Assembly: GCA_030770545.1 (NCBI GenBank)
Contig: CM061099.1
Location: forward strand, 14,205,001-14,269,000
DNA: 64,000 nt
From: Macropodus opercularis
Taxonomy: Eukaryota > Chordata > Actinopteri > Anabantiformes > Osphronemidae
Direction of reading: 5' to 3'
Under the pieces are notes generated by a model. The model did no database searches and was not told the DNA's origin. It saw nothing but the letters and a program-made list of their open reading frames with translations. Positions 45,701-58,000 of the stretch are shown in pieces. Position 1 is the first letter of the stretch; the number at the start of each line of letters is the position of its first letter. The translations under genes were made by a program, and so were the position numbers.

Positions 45701-45963
45701 CAGACGCTGGACTCTAATGATAAAAAGAGGCCATCGTCGCATTACTGCAAATAAAGAGCCACGTGTCTGTGAAGAATCCAGCTCCATCGCCACCACTTTG
45801 CAAGCTTCACACTTGTTGCTCTAGACCTCAGTGCTCCTTCATTGGCTCATTTTTCATAACCTTCCCTTCTGACGCCTTTCAATTATCCCTCTTCCCATTA
45901 TTGACACTTTATTAATAAATTATTAGAATAATCACCGCTTCTTTTCCCCTCTTGCTTCGAAAC

Positions 45964-46004
<41 letters not shown>

Positions 46005-49000
46005 GGGTTACATGCCCTCCTGGCCTGAGTGCACTGAGTTAAGAAGGAGGGCAGGCACAATCAAAATGAGAAAGCGAGGCGTAGTGGGGATGAAAGGTAG
46101 AGGTGACAGGAGCGGTGGGAGGCTGCTCAACACAATAAACCCCAGGTTGTGTTGGAGAAAAGGTGCATCAACATCACCTCAGCCTCGTCAACTGGCTTTT
46201 CTCACACAACAGGAAGATTGAGGACGTGCCTGGAGTCTATGCTACTGAGACGTACACCTTAACTGTCTGCGCATGTGTTACTGTGCACAAAAGAGGAGTT
46301 CCAAGAGCTGAGCATCAGTCAGTCCAAACACCCAGCGTGGCTTCACCTTGAAGGAACCGCTCGCAGTGGTATTTATTCACAGTAGAAACTTTAGACAGGC
46401 GTTATCCACACAAAAATAGGCCTGCTCACCCATGTGTAAACACAGGCAGGGAGAACAGCGAGTCGGAGGCGCAATCTTTCCCTGTCACTCCTTCTGTCTC
46501 TGTGTCAGACAGCGTCTCTTTGTTTGACACGCGCACATAAACACAAACCAGAACTTTGTAATAAAGCATATCCTGTTATTTCTCCTAGACGCCTTTTGCT
46601 CTGGTGTCTTCTTGGCAGAGCAATTCTGGCTCACTGTTCTCATCCGCTGCTCCACAGGAAGAAAACAAAAGAAAACAAACAAACAAACAAACAAAAAAAG
46701 CCTTCATCCATAAGACGTGAGCCGAGAAGCACACAGACAGGTCTAGTATCTACCAGTGTGCTGGTGGACAGAGAGCATCACCTTCCTCACACACACTTAA
46801 TTAGGCCATATTTGCAAGACACAGCAATCCATCAGTAGAAAAGACGTGGAGGTGGACATAGCGTTGGCAGAAATGTAATGTAATGCATGAAAAGACACCA
46901 AGGGAGAGGAGACTAGTGCAGAACTACAAACATGCAGTGGCACAAACCCTTAACACGCTAGTCAAGCTTCACTCACCGTCTCCAGGAATGATGCGCAGTG
47001 TGACAGTGTTCCCCGCCTCCTTGATAAGGTTGACAATGTCTGAGTGGGACTTGTTGGTGATGGAGCATCCATTAACAGCCAGGATGCGGTCGCCAACCTT
47101 CAGCTTCCCGCAGCGATCCGCTGGGCTCCCCTCGATGATGCGCCCTATTTTGTGGGGCATGGCCACACATGCATTGCCAGCTATGGTCATCATTTGACAC
47201 ATTGATGTAGGCGATTTGTGCGTGTTTGGGTGTGTGTTTGGGGTGTTGGTGGGTTGTTTTTTTTGGAAGGGAGAAGACAAAGGGGAGAGAAAAGGGGGAA
47301 GGAGGAGACAAAGAGGATCAGAAGTTTAAGCGTTAATTCACCGATAGCCAGCAGCCAAAGTCAGAGAGAAGCGTATTAGAAAAACAGCAGAACCAAACGT
47401 AAGCGTTGGCAAAGAGTCTGTGCAGGTTTAAAGTGTGCTCTGACAAGAAACATGAGCAACTGTCACACAAGTTCTTTTCCCGCAAATTAATATAAATTAA
47501 TCATTCGAGGAACTGAGATCAATTCTCAATCCAGCGCGTTCTGTCTGTTCGCTCTTTTACTTTTTAGCTACGCCTTCCTAAAACAGGTATCATTATTATA
47601 TTTGCAACAGAGTCTCACTGCTGCAAAAAGCTAATCATAAAGAACAAAACACTGTTACGTTGTCTGCATCTCAGACACCTGCACCTGCAGAAAGTTGGAG
47701 AGAACAAACACGTCAGAGCTGACATCTCTCTAGCTGCCTTGAGGTCTCGGTTTCAGCTGGCGCATCGCTCAGGAGTGTGTGTCATCGCGCTTGTTTTTCT
47801 GCCTTACCTTTCTTTACTATTCATTCATCCCTTCCAGTGCCTCCACTCTCTTATTTCACTACAATCCTGTCTAACCATGACCTTTCTTCCTCTCTTTTCT
47901 CCTTGACTCAAGTCAGTGTGAGATGTAAAAATGTTACGCTTGGTGTGAGCGGGAAACGAAACGAAGCTACTGCTCAATTCTACTTTACGTGGACTAGTTT
48001 CTGCCTTTACTGCAACTCCAATCTGACAACATACTAAAAGGCCGCAGCTGTGTAGCCAGTCAAAAATAAAAGCGACCCACACCGATACAGTTAAGTGGAC
48101 GGAGAACAGTGGAGGCAGGAGGGCAAAGAGCGCATAGAGGAGGCAGAGATTAAAGTCACCAGTCGAGTGCATCATCAAATAAATAAATTATCCAATCGCT
48201 TCACCTACTGTATGTACGTGCTTACCGTACCCATTCTCATTGAGCTGTCAACAGGCTTTTAGTGCCATCCTGCTTGGCAGCAGTTATTTAAGTTGAGCTG
48301 AATAATACAAGTGTCTTATGTAAGTCCAGCTTTGCTTGTGATCAATTATAAAAGCTGTGTGCAGCTGCTACAGGCAAAGAAAGGGTTTCAGTGTCTTAGT
48401 TTGACAGGCTCGGACAAAAAAACGAGAAAGAAGAATCACTTCTTTGAAGAGTGTTGGTATTGATCTGGTGGGACTGTAAATAGCCAGAATCTGTGCTGGT
48501 TGTCAGGCTATTTTTGTGTTCAGTGGTTTTATGGATGATGCAAAAGCAGCCCACAAAGCAGATAGGAAGATAAAAGGCTCCTGTGATGAGGAAAATCTAC
48601 AGTATGTGTTTCATGTTTTGCTGAGTGGAACAGATTTTTGTAATACTTGAAGCATTCTGACATCTCTTACCAAAGGTGGTTCCAGTTTCGGGCCGTGACA
48701 CAGAAGAGACGATGACGAAACCGAATCCTTCGTTCTCGCCCCGGCGGATCTCTACGTCGTAGGGCTGCAAGGAGGAAGAAGAGGCGGTGGAGGTGGCGTT
48801 GGGGGGCTGAGAGGAGGTGGTGACGGCTGCAACGGGGACCGCAGCGTTGCCGCTTCCCCCTGTCCCGCCTCCTCCTCCGCTGCCGATGCCAGAGGTGGAG
48901 CCGCTGCCGGAGCTCACCGTGTTGAGGGAGTTCTGGCTGCCCTGCGGGGTGCGCTTCCCGATCTCCTCCGTCAAGCTTGGTGCCTGGGTGCTGCTGTGGT

Positions 49001-52000
49001 GGGAGGATGCTGGAGATGGAGGGACGTCTCCCTCGGCTTTAACTGCCAGGTGACAAAAGAGGATGGAGTGAGATAAATCACGGACAGGGAGGTGAGACGG
49101 AACACGCGCAACATCAAGAGGAGGATGAAGACAAGGAGACAACATAACGTATGTTTGGGAGATAATGGAGTAGAACAAGAAAAAAAAATACACAATAATA
49201 AAACACAATATTGAAGCAAAACTGTCAAGATATAGCAACATAGATTAATGTTACATCGTCTGCCCAATCTGAACATAACAAAGATTGCAAATAGACATTT
49301 TTCTCTCCTAACACATCTGAGCTTATGTCATTACGATAAAAGACGTGCTGATAAGGCAGCTTTGGGGGAAGAGCCTCTCAACCGACGCTTCGTCTGATCT
49401 GTTTTCGACAAAAGGCTGAACTGAAGCCGCAGCCGCCCGTTGCATCCGGACACTTCAGTCCACATTTCATTTCCTGTACCCGCTGCCCGAGAAAGCCGCC
49501 TTCATATTTGCGACGCCGTGAGCCAGACGAGCGCCAGCAGTGAACTCGCGTCTCGCTGCTGTCACGGGCCGAAGGTTGACCACCCTCTCCATCATGTTTA
49601 TGGGCTTTTCTTTATCGCCTGCTGAGAGGCTGAGCTGAGCAAAGACAGAGACGGGGGGGTAGGGGCGTTCGCTCGCTCGCACTGGCTGAACGTTTTCTGA
49701 CGGTACACGCCGTGCAGACTACAAAAGAGGTGAGGGTGCAACCGGGCCCCAGGCTCCTGAAGGAAATGCGTTGAAACACGAGCCCTTCACCGCCTGTCAG
49801 CTACTCACACTGTAGCATAATAAGGCTGTAGTAACATCATGTCAACAAATACATATGTATACATGATATTAAACACAACTAGCGATGATGATGTTATGCA
49901 AAGATGTGGGCAGCTAGAAAACGCATATTCTTAGACGGAACGCTTGTATTTAATGAATTTACAAATATTTAATGACCAAAACAAAAGACATTCATGAGAC
50001 TCAAGGTTTCCACAGAGAAAATTCTATCATAATTATAACTTAATGTTGAGTTAGGCTGAAATAGTTGGAAAATCCCAGTCAGTTCAAATCGCAAGCAGTC
50101 TGTCAATATCTTTGATGGAGATATATCCGCTCACTGTATAAAAAAAATCTACTTTGACATTTCTGTAAGCATCTAATTGATGAGAATGCTCCCTCGTCTT
50201 GTTTCCCTCTTGCTCTTACCGGCGTAGCTGGTTTTGCGTCGCACAGTGAGGTTGACGTGTCCCTGCTTGGCCGCCTGCTGCATCAGCTGCACCACCAGTT
50301 GGTGAGACTTGCCCACCACCGCTGTACCGTCCACACATATCAGCTCATCACCTGACCGCAGGCGTCCGTCCTCATCTGCAGCGCCGTACTTCACTATGTG
50401 GCCGATGTAGATCTGTAACAAATATACACGCAGCACATAAAGAACATCACAAACGCTCGACTACTGCGTTTTTCTGAATCAAGAAAGAGAAAGAGAGACA
50501 TTATACTTTTCACAGCAGCTATAAAATTAATCTGCAGTAAATCCCTGTCACCATATAAACTTAAGTATGACATCTTTAATCTGCTTTCCGACCTGCTACA
50601 TCCGAGCCAAGCTCGAAAGCAAATCATTACTTTATTTAGTTACTTCAGGAAGATGGATGAACACCAAAACTCTTTTAAAGGAGAGAATAGAAAGTAGTGT
50701 TTGCGTGAGATGCTATTTTTTTGCTGATTGGGGCTACACCGGCTAGATCAAAGAAAAAGTGTGTCGGGAGAAATCGCTGACATGAATTTGTCTTAAACAC
50801 GCTCAGAACGCTCAGAACTACACACAGGAATAAAAAACAAATATGGTGGAAAACCCTGTATGTACAGAAAACAGCAGAGAATACAGCGTCCTGATTATTG
50901 TTCATGTTACTGTAGTTTATACATCTCACACAAATTTAGATTTGGGGCAACTGAGAGTCATCAGAGCATTTCAGCTGAGGGAGACAGGCAAGGTAAGAGA
51001 GAAATTCACCGGCTCTCCTGGCTCGTTGCCTCCGAGGATCCTGAAACCGAACCCTGTGTCCTTCCTCCACAGGAAGATGTCTTGTTCCTGGAAGTCTGGA
51101 ACTGGAAAAAAAAATCGACAAACCACCATTAACATTTTTGCTGTCAGCAACCCTGAGGTTCTTTATGTGCCTGCACCCATTAAAAAAAATAAAATAAAAA
51201 TCTGTACTGCACTGTTATATAAAAAAATAATAATCACGCATTAACTTGCATGTACGTAAAATGGGAAGCCACTGTTTTCAAGAAACAATGACTACAACTG
51301 ACTACCCCCTTAAGTCAACATGCAAATAAACTAAGCTTTGCCGCCTCAGTAAAAAAAAACAAACGCCGATCCATCAAACGATAAAATGATCTATTTTGGG
51401 TGAAGAGCATCAGTATGGAGCTTAAACAAACTATCAAAAGCCAGACTGGCTGTCAAAAAAGAAATAAATAACTTAGACCCATAATTAGAACTGGCCCAAC
51501 TAAAACTCCCTCAGGTGTTTAAAATAGCACCGTCTCCTTTTTATTTGATTAAAATCTTTTCAGTGACGTTCCCACAGACTGGACGTTACTATTCTAATGG
51601 AGTACACTGCTTCATTTATGAAGCTATGTGTAACACGAACCTCTATTTCCATTCTTGACTATACTGAAGAGCTCTCCCTCCCCTGACAGAGGCGCTAATA
51701 CATGTACGGTAGAATGGGCCATATATTATTGAGCACAGGGTTCTCAGTCCACACCCGTCCAGAGGAAGGAGCCAGAGAGTGTGAGGTTGCTTGTCACTAG
51801 AAAGGTGCTGTGCTATAAAAGAAGCGTTGCACCGCAGCGACTGACAGCTCATGGTTCATGTAGCAGTGGAGATGAGCAGAGCCTTGGGGGGGGTCTCATC
51901 CAGGAGCCGAGCGTCATCGCTTTACGCAAGTGTATATTTATTCACGTGCATGCATTTGAACGGTTGCAGCTGTGTCGAACGAGCTGTCAAACATGCCCCT

Positions 52001-55000
52001 CCGAGCAGACCCCCTCCCACCCCCCCACCCCCAGGGAGGCGTCCTTTTGCAGGAGCACGGCCGCTGCTGTCACAGCCACTTAAAGCCGCAGCGAGGTGGC
52101 AGGGTGGCAGAAGGCATAAGCAGTCTGCTTCCAATCTGTTCCTCCAGTCAACAGTTAAAATCCCCGCGGAGCGCAGATATCTTGTCCAATTTATCACAAC
52201 GAAACTGTGGAGGAGCTGAAAGAAAAGTCAAGGGCTAACTATCAGAATCCGCACCTACGCTCGGGAGGGTCAGCGGCACAGTTCCACGTCGCCCCTGTGA
52301 TTCATTGATCCATAAGCGATCCCTACAGCGAGGCAACTGGGTGTGACTGGATCGATATTTCACAAAGATCGACAGACCAGTGCCGAGCAAACGGCGAGCG
52401 TTAAAACTAGAGCAATGGGCGTCTGGCGTAAAACTGAAGGCCAATAAAGCACAAGCAAATGTCTCCTCTCTCGTCCGCGGTTTTTCAGCAGGTTATTGCT
52501 GTGTGAATTTCTTAGGGGGATTTTTCTTTTTTTTTCTTCCTGCAAATGAAACTTATTCACCACATAGTGAATTTACAGACCTTGATCTCAGCAGAACTTT
52601 TCATTACAGCAAATGTTGCACAGAGAAATGTGTCTGCTGTGTCCAAGGACTGAGCCCTATGGGGTGCACACTGCGGGACTTTAGGATGAGGGCTCAGTGC
52701 AGCGTGAGGTAGAGAAGGTTTTACACCCGCTGGTATAGGTCAGCCGTCCTCCCCGTCACTCTGTGTTGTTCCTCATTACTTTTCCCACGTCGCCGAATCC
52801 CTGTACCACCCGACGTTTGCCCTTTCTCTCATCCTGATATTTCTTTTTCACATCCCGTCTCCGTGTTTCTTTTTGTTTCTGCTCCGTCTGCTTGTTTCAC
52901 TCATCAAAGTGACTCGAGCAATTTAGAAAACCCCCGTTGATGCTCCGGCACCTGTGACCAGGCATGTAGACATAAACTCCCCCTTAATCACGGTTGCTTC
53001 CACTCTCCGTTCTTTAGTTTCTTTCTAGATCAAACGCTATTGTCCTCACAGGCCGCTAACAGGCACCCTTAGTACTAGTCCACGCTCAGTCCTTCCTGTG
53101 ATGTTCTTCTTCACAGTCATCTAAATAATAAAACTCCTTGACAAGGGGCGCCTGGGAAAATGATTACATCCTAAGGTTTCTCAACACTTTTCCCCCTCAT
53201 GTTTTTTTTTTTTTATTTGACAGTATATCTGAGGGTTATTCTTTTTAATTGGAGCTATTCCCCTGCTTTGACAGGGCTAGACAAGAGGGAGGGGGGTAAT
53301 CCACTGACATCCACTAATTATACGCCCATGCATCTCTTAAGGGAAGTCTAGAGTAAAAGTGTGTCAGTGGTGCCACTATCAACAATTGGAACAAAGCCTC
53401 ATCTAGCAGCTGGACCATGAACATGCGTGGGGGTCCCGGTGCCGACCGGAAACGAAAATCATGAATGTCGCTGCGTTTGGGGAAATGTGTCCCATCACTT
53501 TCCGGCATAGACTGAGAGGAGCCTGAAATCTGCCCACCACCATTAAGTGTTAAGTCCCAACATAACACCAGATGATGTCTCTTACATGAATGTTACTTAC
53601 ATGAATGTGTGAAATGTTCCTCTAAAACATGCATTTAAACACCCAGGGGACCTCCACCAAGCCAGCAGTCCCAAGCAGCTCACCCCTCACCCAGCTGCCA
53701 CCGCAAGTTAATATACTTACGCCTACTTTCATACATGCTCCTGGACTGGGCCCAGATCTTAAAGGGATCTGGTTTTCTCTGAATGGTCCCGTCCGCGAGG
53801 GAGTCCTGGGGAAGGCCAGGTAGGGGCTGAGAGGGGGGTGGGGGAGCGGCGCTCTCACTGAGTGGGGGTCCCAGGGACGGGTGCACGGGCGAGTCTGTGT
53901 GGGCGCTCCGGTGGCTAGAGACGCTATGCTGGGAGCTGTTCTGGCTGTCCTTCCTGGACAACTGCTGTGGGAGAAGCAGATCGATATCACTTGAGGACTG
54001 GAAGTCAGCTGTGGAGGAGCATCGATACAGACACAACTGTTATCACAAGCTTAGCAGTGAGGTAAAAAAAAATAAAAATAAAAAAATCTAGAGGAATCGG
54101 GGCTGTGGTTTGATATGATAAAGATATGAATACAGAAGATTTTGGATGAGGTTAAAGATTTCTTTCGGGTAAAAGGAAACAGATTCATTGTTGTGTCACT
54201 GCGTTATTCAACACAAAGAATATTAAAGTGGTTTTATTCAGAGTATTATTTTAGCAAACAAAGGCAGAAGAAAAGACCTCAATGGTTTCTCATGATTAAG
54301 TCATTCAGCTGGGGGAGAAGAAATGTAGTTCATCTTACGAGAGGGCATTGACTATTCTTTTTGTTTAACAGAGTGGAATGCATTAACAAGGAACTCCATC
54401 CCCTGCTGCATGTAGACAGATATTCACACAGTGAATAAAGCACTCGTGGGGTTCGAAACGAAAGGAGGATTTTATGGACGAAGCCAAGAAATGTAAAACT
54501 CCTCATAAACTGCCACCGGCCCCCTCAATAACACGGGCACTTAAGCACAGACTAAAGGATTGGAGGGGAGTGGCGCTCCAGCAGGCTTAAGCACGCGCAC
54601 ACCTGAGCTCCGACACAAGACTCTTTCCGTAAAGACGCGTCCTGAGTATTAATCTGCAGAATTCGCTCCGCTGTGGAGATTTCAGGCAAAGAAAAAGGTT
54701 ACAGACAAAAAAAAAAGAAGAACGTCACAAATTTTAAAACAGCAGTTCAGTCTCTTCACATCAGATGGCCTCTCAGTATTTTGGATGTAGTGGACAGAAA
54801 TCCACTGAAGACAGGGCGGCGGCAAGTGGATCATCTGTCCTCAAATATCAAAGTGCCTTCAAAGTGCAGGCATGTCTTCAATAAATTCAGACTCATTACT
54901 CCCTGAATCAGCCTCCTACACCTCTGCAGTTCATGTTTATATTCATCATCCTTGTAAGACATAAAAGAAACCTGACGCTTTAGCAAATATTAAATCAGAC

Positions 55001-58000
55001 CTGTGGCTCCTGCTGAACACTTACTACTACTGAACCAGTGGAACCTCACTGGGCTGTCAAAACAAAGTATAAGAAATCAGTTAGATGTCTGTAATCACAG
55101 GTGTTGATTTTTTTTTTTGTCACTTTCATTCCATCAAACACATTTTGCCTCCAGGAGCCAATGAGGCTGCATTTTCTCCCGGTTCTCTCTGCACAGCGAG
55201 TCCAAATCCTATTCCCCTTTCAAATGAAAACAAATCTCTTGTTCTTGATGGATCCATTAGATTTGACCTTCTGCAGTCATTGTGTTCTCTATCTGTGCAC
55301 CGAGACCAAGTCTAATACATTGATTTCTCCTTCTTCAATAACTTATTAGGGAGACAGGAGATGGGAAGGGGGGAGGGAGGAGGGGAGGAGCAATCAAAAC
55401 AAATCCCAGCTGCTTCCTCGGCTCAGTCCTGCTTTGCAGGCCAAAGTGCTTCGATACATCACAGCGTCAGCAGCCAACTTTGTTGTGCTGCACATAAACA
55501 CCCTCATCAAACACCGCTCACTGCACTAATACAACATTTCTCCTCCCAGCTCATCATGGCTCTATATTAATGTAAGAGCACCGCACCACCACCGCTATCA
55601 TCTACCCAGCACCGACAGACCACACCTAAAAAACTTTCATCACATACCATCCTAGTATGATTTGTGTAGGAGGGAGGCGGCTCAAAATCATCCTGCAAAC
55701 AAAACAGGGAAAACACATGTTCAGCCACAGTCGGTCAACGCGCACCTTTCATCACAAAGCAGCGGCGATCGCAGGTCTCTCGGCTGTGATCGCATATTCA
55801 GCTCTCACACTGCAAGCTTAGCATCCAGCGCGATGCCATCATCAGCGCGTTAGCAACCCAGCTCACGCGGTGCATCAAAGCACCTTGTCCCAGACCCCGC
55901 CAGAGATGAGGAGGAGGAGGAGGAGGAGAAGGAGGGGAAGGGGGAGCTGATGTGAAGCCACAGGGATCCACCCCCACACAGCACGGTACCCCGTGTCTAC
56001 AGACAGACCCACTACCTCAGCACAAGTTCCACCTCACAGGCGAGCGGTAAAGATGAGGGAGGAGAGGAGAGGCAGCAAGACTGAGCCACACGTCCCATTA
56101 GAAAGACACATGCACGGGGATGAGGACAGCGGCGTGGGGGAGATGAGAACGGGAGAACAGCTACTCACCAGCTTGGGGCTCTTCTTAGCAGGTGCCACCC
56201 CTGTGAAGCCAGACAGAGGAAGAAAGAAGAACAAGGGAGAAGGTTATCGATGGCATCATAGTATGTAGTCCTTCACAAAAGAGAGAATGCAAAAGAAAAA
56301 AAAACAGCAAAAAGATAAAAAAAAAAACAATTATAGCGTGGACTCCAACACAATGTCCCATCTAGCTCTCATCTCTGTTCCCCTCCTTTCCTCTCTTTCC
56401 CTGCTTTGGTTCCCTTCGCTCGGCGATCCGCGGCTGGCGCTCGAGAAGGAAAGGGAGGGGAGGAGAGGTGGGTGGGGGTGGGGGGCAGGCAGCGCGCGCT
56501 ATCTGCATCACTGCCGCGGCCAGCGCTCGGCTTGACTGGTGCAGCGGAAGAGTGGGGCCAGCCCCAAGGGCTTGGTAGACGCCGGCTATCTGCACGCATG
56601 TGAGTGAGTGTGTGTGTGTGTGTGTGTGTGTGTTCGAGGGAGGAAAAGTGAGAGTTAAGAGGAGAGCATAGAATCCTGGAGAGAGCAACTAAGCCGGAGA
56701 ATAAAGAGTAGAGAGGAGAAGAAGGAGCTGTGCTCTGGAGTTCCTGGCCGTAGCATTACCCATGGAGAAGGAGTCCAAGATACTGAACATTAAATTATAG
56801 GCAACCGTCAGTTCCCCTCTTACTGAGACCATCTTCCTGTGTCCGCTGAGCGCCACGCTCCTCTGTCGAAGGCTCCAGCATCTATAGGCAGTTGGCGCGT
56901 CCTCCCTGTCTCTCCCTTTCCTGCTGCCTTTTCCTCCCCCCCCCACCCTTCGCTCTCTCTCTCCCCTCACCTCGCAGCACACTGTCCTCCCTCCCCTTTC
57001 TTCCATCAGCATCATCACCCTCCCTCCTTCTCCCTCTCCTCCATCTCATTCTCCCTCCCACCCCCACATACTGATAAACATCCATGCAGCTGCAAACACA
57101 CACACGAGCAGCGGCGCCCTCGACACCGATCGAAGTGTGTTTAAGGTATAACAGGCGGGTTTCTGCGTGAATGAACAGTGACCGGAGAGATCATCGCAGA
57201 AATACCATTATCACTGCCAGGCGCAACAACAACGGAGCGATGGGAGACTAAAATTCTGTTCTCCTTAAGCTCATCATTACAACCCCCCACCCCCACCCAC
57301 CAACCCTCACTCGCTGGGCGCTGAAATTCACAGTTGTATGAAGTTATGGAAATGAGACCGGAGAAGAAACGAGTTAAACAAAGAGACAATACGGGAGCCT
57401 GTCATATTTAAAAACCGATGAAATAAAGCTATCACACACACACACACACCTACAACATACAGCCTGCTACTCATGTAAGGCATGACTGCGGTGTAGACGA
57501 TGTCTGATCTAAGAAAATGGGCCATTATTATGTGTCAGTCCTCTGGGGAAATGGAGAGGATACGATCTTACACGCCACACACAAACGCTCATCTTCTTTA
57601 TCTGTCAGACATCTGGGTTTATTCACAACTGACGGCTCCCACTGTGCCGCGTCTACAGCGTTTTTTTCTTCCTCCCCATCCTTTCGCTCCTGCCTCACGT
57701 CGCCTCCTCTCGCTCTCTCTTCACCTTTTTATCAATCAGTGGGAAAGCATTCGTCCAGGCAGTGCGCGTTGCTATCCCTTAAATCAGATGCATGAGGTTC
57801 TGTGTCGTCTCCGGTATAAGCATGCCGTCAGTCAAAGCGTCAGGGGCGGGGAATTGATTATCCCTAACTTGTCCGGGCTGACTGATCGGCTGTTGCCTCA
57901 ATCAGATGCTCGTAAACTGAACGGACATACCCTGGCAGTCAATAAACCAACCGACACAGGTTGTTTCAGTTTCTATTTCACCCCCAAATGTTGATCGCTG

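Noticed and set aside
56362..56688. 108-codon minus-strand frame in the CG-rich intron segment as a MAGI1 exon
   Set aside because: No similarity to MAGI linkers and no phase-compatible exon edges; it reflects CG-rich composition. Only the separate 56760-56832 segment is kept as a weak candidate.
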